From Zygnema cylindricum (Eukaryota > Streptophyta > Zygnematophyceae > Zygnematales > Zygnemataceae): a stretch of 64,000 bases of DNA. The stretch covers positions 270,578 to 334,577 of the forward strand of contig JBBHKE010000813.1 of NCBI GenBank assembly GCA_037447655.1, written 5' to 3'. A program made the position numbers and the translations under genes. Below, one piece after another: positions 58,111 through 64,000 of the stretch. Position 1 is the first letter of the stretch. The number at the start of each line of letters is the position of its first letter. The notes beneath the pieces are model-generated. The model was given only the letters and a program-made list of their open reading frames with translations. It had not been told where the DNA came from and did no database searches.

Positions 58111-60029
58111 TATCAGATTAAGTCTTTTGGGTCCACAATAGTCAGAAGGGTTTTTGCAGTTGTGTCATAACAAAGCGAAAATAGAAACAGGTGTGGAACT
58201 GGAAAGCATATTATCACTCGAGAAAAATGTTCGCCTTAACACATTGTTTGAGAACCGTTCTCAATGCCATGTTGTTAAACACTCGATTGTTTATTTGACT
58301 AAATGGAATTGGAGAGGGTTTTGGATTCTTCGAAAAGCAATTAAATTACGGTTAGGAGTTTGACCGTCTTTGGATGCATCATACTAAAAAACATGAAGTT
58401 AATTTTGTAGTTTTGTCGTTGTAAATCTATCATTTGAAGCCTTTTTTAACTGATTTGGACGATTTGACCTTTTTGTTTTCTTGGTAGTTTGTCTAAAGTA
58501 GTAATAATACCATAGTTAGTTTTAGGCTAATCATTGTTACTTAAGATTGGAATGTTTAATATTATAATGGTTTGCTGAATAGGGCATAATGGTTCAACGG
58601 GAAAAGAGATATTGAGTTACAACAGTGTATAAATGTCTCTGTTGATTTACATACATGTAAACTGTAGGTGATGGCAAACAATCTATGTACAGGAATAAAA
58701 TGAAAGGCAAAATGAAGATGAAACACGAGATAAGCTAACAAAACCTGAAAACTTTTCAAAAGACAAACGACAATCAAATGGACAAACGAAAAAATAAAAT
58801 TAAAACCTCATAAATCAACAAAATGAAACCAACAAGACCTACTAAAACTATTGTCCGTCTCAACTCTTAACTTAGCTATGCACTCTGAAAGGGGAGTTAC
58901 CTTGTTCTTTTACGCACTCATTAATATTACGTTCAAAAATGTTCATCCTGCTTAAGAATACAGTGACTTTTTAGAGGGCTTAATTAAAGTGATGATGTCT
59001 ACAATATCGCGAACTCTACAATTTGCACTAGGTATGTTTATGATAAATTGTTGACACATATTCACTTAATTTTTATCGCCACCTGTAAAATAATGATCGG
59101 ATAAAGATAAGAAACCACAGTGCAGGACGTGACGGTTGGTCCTAAAGGTACTATGTGGCAAGAATCACTAGCTTAACACCTAACAACAAATGTAAAAACA
59201 CAACTTTTAAAATATACACATTGTACACACACACACACACAAACATACCATCACGCTTTCTTGATTACTGTATACATATAAAAAAATATGCTGATCTGTG
59301 TGCATTTGGGTCGTGCATATATAAAGGTGTGCATCAGATCATTTTGGTAACCACCATTTTTCTTTGACAATTTCCTATGCAAATGGTTGGAGTCCTCCAC
59401 CGAGTCTTCTTGCTACTTTCTACTCTTAATATGTCAATGTGTGTAGCAGTTGTTATTCGGCGAGCGCGAGTGCTCTCCTCCGACGAAGCACGATGGTAGA
59501 TGACAGACGGGGGTACCAAGGGGTCCAGTCCATATCCACAATTTTCGGGGTTGTAGACCTTAGTGTTTGTAGGGTTGTCATCCAGGTGTGTAAGAGTTTC
59601 TCTCTGTGGAGTTGTAATTAGTTTTGATGGTTACTTGTTTTAGTTAGAGTTGCCTTTTTTTTGTTGACTCTTGTAGTCTTTAAATGGTTAGTTATTCCTT
59701 TTTACCCCTTCTCGTACCCCGATGGTTTTTCCATTACAAGTTTTGCTATAAAGATACGTTGGACCTTTTTCAATACGCAATCCGATTACGAGTACAAATG
59801 TTTTATCGTTAGTTTATGTTTCATAGTTTATAATTTGTAAGATACGGTTACGGATACGACCATATGGTGAATATCAAAGTTTGATGACTTTTGCGAAACA
59901 CTTTCTCCCATACTAAATGCAAACGGATATCCGTGTGAAAACATGAAGTGGTGGCTTAGGTTCGTGGCCACAAAATTGGTTGTTTAGTTGTCACACCGCA
60001 TGATTTGAGTTCCTTGCTGCTGAAATCTA

Positions 60030-61130
60030 ACTCTTCGGGAAAAGCTTTAATCTTAAAAGTTCCCTCAATGCTACAATAGCACCCATGGATTCGGCTTCCA
60101 TTGTAGATTACGCTGTGACTTTTTGTAGTTTCCTACTCAAATTGCAAGTGCCACCCCCATTTATTTGTCCATGGTGGACTTTGAGACATAAACTCTTCTT
60201 TTTTTACGTTCGCATTAGGAGTGAGGGAGAGGGGAAAAGATAAAGAGAAAGTGGAAAAGCGAAAGAGGGAGTAAGAGAGTGAGAAACTGAGAGTTACATG
60301 TAGCCTCACAAAAAAAAAGTTAGAGAGAGAGAGAGAGCGATGAAAAAAAAAGGGAAAATAAATAATAGAGAGAGAGAAAAAAGGAACGGGGCACAAAAAA
60401 ATAGAGAAATAGAGGGGGAAAAAAGAAAGGGAAGAAGAGGAAAAAAAAAGGCTCGAGTAAAAAAAAAAAAGAAATCGATATGAGGGAGGAGGAAGAGAGA
60501 AGGAAAAAAGAACTCCCAATTCACACTATTTCCTTTCAAGTTTCAAACTATACCCGATATGAGTTGCGAAACCTTTTGCATCTACCAAGCCAAATTTTCC
60601 CAACATATTTCCTAAAACTTCTTTTTGAGTTAAACTTTATTATTCTATTTTCTTTATTTTTTTCAAGTTGAATTCCAATGATGTATTTTGCCTCGCCTAA
60701 GTCTTTCATTTCAAACTGTGAATAAAGAGTTTGTTTTACTGTAACAACTCTTTTTTGTTTCTCTTAATTAGTAGCAGATCATCAACATACGCATCAATAA
60801 ATATCAACTCACCAAAATTGTCACGACACATCACATAGACGGAATGATCGAAACCAAGTCTAGTGAATCTTAAACATGTTAGAAACTCATCTAATTCTCG
60901 TTTCCATTGTCCAGGGCCTGTTTCAAGCCATACAATTTTTTTAGCATCCTACACACTAAGTCTGCTTTCACTAATTCCTCATACATTTCAAACTGCTTTG
61001 TGTGAATAACTTCATTTACCATGTAAAAATGTTGGTTTCACATCTATCTGGTAAATATCGAAATCCTCTATAGCAGCTAAAGTTAAAAGAATGCGAATAG
61101 ATGGAAACCTCACAACAGAAAAAGTCTATA
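60030..61130 (-). pseudogene. Ty1/copia reverse transcriptase and RNase H remnant (copy B)
   Basis: Collinear with 55143-56240. The polymerase box reads YVDD near 60790-60815. Extra frameshifts (for example loss of five bases in the segment near 61015) make it more decayed than copy A. Confidence 0.8.
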
Positions 61131-61299
61131 TATAATCCATTCTTTCTTTTATATTATAAGCCATTCTTTCTTTTTGATTATAACGCTTACAACTAACTCT
61201 CTATAGTATTATCAGGGTTCAAATTTACTTTAAACCGGGGGAAGGCTGCGTTGACTCCTTTGAGCCGTGCACTTTTCCTAACTCTTTCTGGAAATTCAA

Positions 61300-61850
61300 C
61301 AACTGGAATTGAAAGTTGAGTTCCTCTCTTTGAGCCCACACAATCTCCAACCTTTCAGCTCACACGGGAGAACCCCATATAATAAAAGCAGTTTTATCGT
61401 CTCCAGAGAAAGAACATTGAGTGAAAGTTATGAACAACGAGATGAAATCCACCATAGAAGCACAAGCTTAAGATCTGTTGGAGTTCCCTCCTAGGAGAAA
61501 TTCAATAAGGAGTAAACCTTGTAAATGTTATAGAGAGATTTGAAGCAAGACTAGTTGCAAAAGGATATAATCAAAAGTAGAGAATAGATTACGAAAGGAC
61601 TTTTGCACTTAATGTTAAATTCCCATCTATTCGCATTCTTCTTACTTTAGGTGCTATTGGGGAGATGGATGTGAAAACAAGATTTCTACATGGTGAATTA
61701 GATGAAGTCGTTTACATGAAACAGCCTGAAATGTACGAGGAAGTAAGGGAAAAAAACCAACTTCATAAGGTTCTAAAATCTTTGTATGGCATGAAACAGG
61801 GTCGACAGTGGAATCGAAATGTAGGAGAGTTTCCGACAGGTTTGACATAG
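61300..61850 (+). pseudogene. Copia reverse transcriptase fragment of opposite orientation (copy B)
   Basis: From about 61551 the plus strand reads RLVAKGYNQK, a stop, IDYERTFALNVKFPSIRILL, MDVKTRFLHGELDEVVYMKQ and LYGMKQGRQWNRN. This is the fuller version of the fragment at 56290, with a stop and frame changes. Confidence 0.8.
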
Positions 61851-61936
61851 GAGGAAACAAGTAGGAAGAAACAAGTACAATACGGTACAAAGTACAAATT
61901 AGTCGAACTCTAATGTAAATCGTCCACGTGGAATTT

Positions 61937-62437
61937 TACGGGGCTGTTGTTCAAATCGTGCGATTTTTTCATTTTTCCCGATTTCTACGCATATTTCATG
62001 ACTTTTGGGGGGAAAATCGCAAAAAAACGCTGAGTACTTTCTGTCCGGTATACTTAACGGGAAATTTACGGAAACGTACGGTTTTTTACGGGAAATGTAC
62101 GGTGTTTTACGGAAATGTACGGACTTTGACGAAAAGAGACGTTGCACTTCTTAATGCTTTCTGTCCAGTAAACTGCACAAATTTTACGGGAAATGTACGA
62201 AATTTAACCGAAAATATACGGATTTTACGAAAAGAGACGTTGCAGTGTTGCACCATTTGCGCGCGGTAAGTTTGAAATCTGTACGATCGTACGAAATCTT
62301 TTTTACATGTACGAAATAGTACGAATCCAAAATCATTAACGATTTCAAAGATTTTTTTAAATCGTTCAATACGTTAATAGCGTATAATTCGTGCGACTGA
62401 ATCGAGAATAAAATACGGTTTTAACAACTCTGTTTTC
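61937..62437. mobile_element. hAT-like insertion present only in copy B
   Basis: The left border GGGGCTGTTGTTCAAATCG and right border GGTTTTAACAACTCTG are imperfect inverted repeats. In copy A, CGTCCACGTGG runs straight on to GTAATATACTG with only a few bases between. The middle carries repeated ACGGGAAATGTACGG-type units. Target duplication not resolved. Confidence 0.7.
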
Positions 62438-62646
62438 TGGTAATATACTGAAAGCGTACGAACGTTTTATAATAGACTTTCGTAGCTACAGTAGAAGTCT
62501 AGAACATTCGACGTTCCATACTAGAATCCTGAAGCAGTGAACAAAGATTTGAGCGCTGAAAATTTTAGTACAAGTGGACTAACTTGTTTAGTTTTTTAGC
62601 TTTTATCTTTAAAACAACTAAAGAATAAAAAACGGTGAAAGCAAAT

Positions 62647-63350
62647 GTTAGTTTTAAAGACAATGGTTGAATTGAAGTAGATCCGTCTCTTTTTTTAAAT
62701 TATCTTTAACAGAACCAGAAGACAAACAATAGCCATTTCCTGTTCTATTTTCACGTAATTTCTTGTACAAAGTCGTCCTCGATTTCTGAAAAGAACTTTT
62801 TGCTCATCCAATTTGCGATTTTAAAGGCAAGTTGAGTTCCAAAACTATGTGTATATAAAACCAATTGTCAAAGTCTCTTCTTCAAGAATGAGAAGTTTTC
62901 AGCTGGCTACAAAAAAACACCCAGTAAATTAATTTTGGATTCACAAAATTCTGATAAAATATTTTTGTTTTCTTTTTATGGGATGCATAAAGAAGAAACA
63001 ACAAGTGGAGCTGTTTTTCTCCTTTCTGAAACATCTAACTATGAACTGTTGTGATCAAAGTGCTTTGGGAGAGGTGTTTTTTTTTCTATTATAGTTTTTC
63101 ATAAGTTCTATGTGTGTATATATGGTGTATTATGATGTATCACTGAACAGAGTTTCCAGTTTTGCACTCCACAGATGTCAAAACTGAACATAATTCAATT
63201 TTGAACTCTTATATTAAATTTCCTCTTATCCTGGATCCTTAACTCGACAGTGTGATTCAAATATGATAGTAATTCTGAACGTTGCTCTAAGCTGTTTCAA
63301 GTCCAATCTTCAATTTGAGTTCTAAGTGCGTTTTTTAACTTTTCAGCATT
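62647..63350. other. Unassigned DNA after the duplication
   Basis: AT-rich with short frames and no domain or repeat recognised. Confidence 0.4.
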
Positions 63351-63403
63351 GACATTCAGCCTTGAATAATGTTCTAAATTCAAAATAATGTTCAAAAATC
63401 TGT

Positions 63404-63637
63404 TTGAATAATGTTCAAAATTTAACTTTACCTTCACTTTGTGGTACTCCTTACGTTTCGTTTACCATCACCCGTCTCTCGAATCAACTTTTTGTTCAAC
63501 AGAGCCTTAAAAGATTAGAACAACTTCATATTGCAAAGGAGAAGATAAACAGCAATTCCTTTCTATTCCGAGATCAACCTCCCATTTATCATCGTTTTGG
63601 AACTTTGAAATTAAAACAAAAAGGAAAATATCCTTGA
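63404..63637 (+). CDS. Possible exon, unrecognised protein
   Basis: An open frame of 77 codons with mixed codon use (LTLPSLCGTPYVSFTITRL, LEQLHIAKEKINSN, YHRFGTLKLKQKGKYP), unlike the biased frames nearby. A TTTTCAG acceptor lies upstream near 63350. No clean donor at the end. It could be part of a gene extending beyond the window or a retroelement piece. Confidence 0.25.
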   Translation: MNNVQNLTLPSLCGTPYVSFTITRLSNQLFVQQSLKRLEQLHIAKEKINSNSFLFRDQPPIYHRFGTLKLKQKGKYP

Positions 63638-63814
63638 GTATCTGTCATGCGATGTTGCTGACGAGGCCTCAAATTTTGTTACCAAAAGGGCTTCAAGCAA
63701 GGCAAGAACTTCCTTCATCATACACTCTCAAAAGAAAATGTGATGGATTGTACTTTACTCTCTCACCCTCTCTCTCTATCACTCCACCTCTCTCCGACTC
63801 TCCCTCTTGAAATG

Positions 63815-63929
63815 ACATCGGATCAACTAAGGCCAAACTTTTTCCGAAGCGTAAGACCAGGTTTGTTAAAGAAAAGAGACACTCGAAGAAGTTAGGTAAA
63901 CCAGAGGTCAAGGAGAGCAAAAGAGATGG
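63815..63929 (+). CDS. Possible basic exon at the window edge
   Basis: After a pyrimidine tract at 63760-63805 the plus strand reads TKAKLFPKRKTRFVKEKRHS then KKLGKPEVKESKRD, ending before GGTAAGTTC near 63929, a good donor. The Lys/Arg-rich composition suggests a nuclear or nucleolar protein at most. Not recognised; the start is uncertain. Confidence 0.25.
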
Positions 63930-64000
63930 TAAGTTCGGGGAATATTTCATGTTAGGTAGTGTAAAAGAAAACTTTTACATGCTACTTCCTTCAAGAACGG

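Larger units (their letters stand above)
57684..62646. repeat. Tandem segmental duplication, copy B
   Basis: It directly follows copy A and begins with a longer MITE of the same family (57684-58110). The collinear match resumes from GTTGCTCGGACC near 58030 to AAAAAACGGTGAAAGCAAATG at about 62646. It lacks the Harbinger-like insertion but has its own insertion at about 61937-62437. Confidence 0.85.

Overview
The window looks like nuclear DNA of a plant-lineage eukaryote, most likely a streptophyte (charophyte alga or early land plant). Three genes can be modelled: a UBP1/USP16-type deubiquitinase, an At4g34215-like SGNH esterase and a plastidic-glucose-translocator-like sugar porter. The last two have many introns with GT-AG sites (one GC-AG). 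The rest is low-GC, repeat-dense DNA with nested DNA transposons, decayed LTR retroelements, minisatellites and long one-sided purine/pyrimidine tracts. The lineage call rests on the esterase and transporter families and is an inference. No rRNA, tRNA or CRISPR array was recognised.

Layout. 1-3.9 kb: MITEs and AT/AC microsatellites. 3.9-9.8 kb (minus): one 5.9-kb exon of the deubiquitinase, ending at a splice donor before its histidine box. 9.86-10.14 kb: a (GGGAGA)n array just upstream of its start codon. 10.4-11.8 kb: tandem repeats invaded by a hAT-like element that carries a smaller hAT MITE. 11.8-16.3 kb: mostly MITEs. 16.5-18.2 kb: hAT transposase remnant running into an 800-bp ATTTTGG minisatellite. 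19-21 kb: PIF/Harbinger-like copies inside a TA-flanked MITE. 21.5-23.1 kb: three phase-compatible exons of an unrecognised gene, then about 2.1 kb of pyrimidine-rich DNA. 25.8-26.3 kb: 18-bp minisatellite. 26.7-31 kb: Ty3/gypsy integrase pseudogene with a terminal PHD-like finger, an LTR, and a copia RNase H scrap. 34.8-36.7 kb: two hAT-type elements with visible 8-bp target duplications. 36.9-40.9 kb (plus): SGNH esterase. 42.7-43.0 kb: second (GGGAGA)n array. 45.0-52.5 kb (plus): sugar transporter preceded by a 45-bp tandem repeat. 53.0-62.65 kb: a tandem segmental duplication of copia remnants, each copy starting with a TA-flanked MITE. 62.65-64 kb: unassigned, with a possible exon or two.

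The three host genes act in unrelated processes (ubiquitin removal, ester hydrolysis, hexose transport), so no shared pathway is implied. What joins them is the repeat setting: transposons and tandem arrays lie within a few hundred bases of each 5' end, inside introns, and even inside the deubiquitinase exon as encoded low-complexity tracts. The best leads are the possible repeat-bearing N-terminal extension of the transporter, the strongly inflated deubiquitinase, the PHD-tailed gypsy element, and the tandem duplication whose two copies serve as filled and empty sites for each other's insertions.
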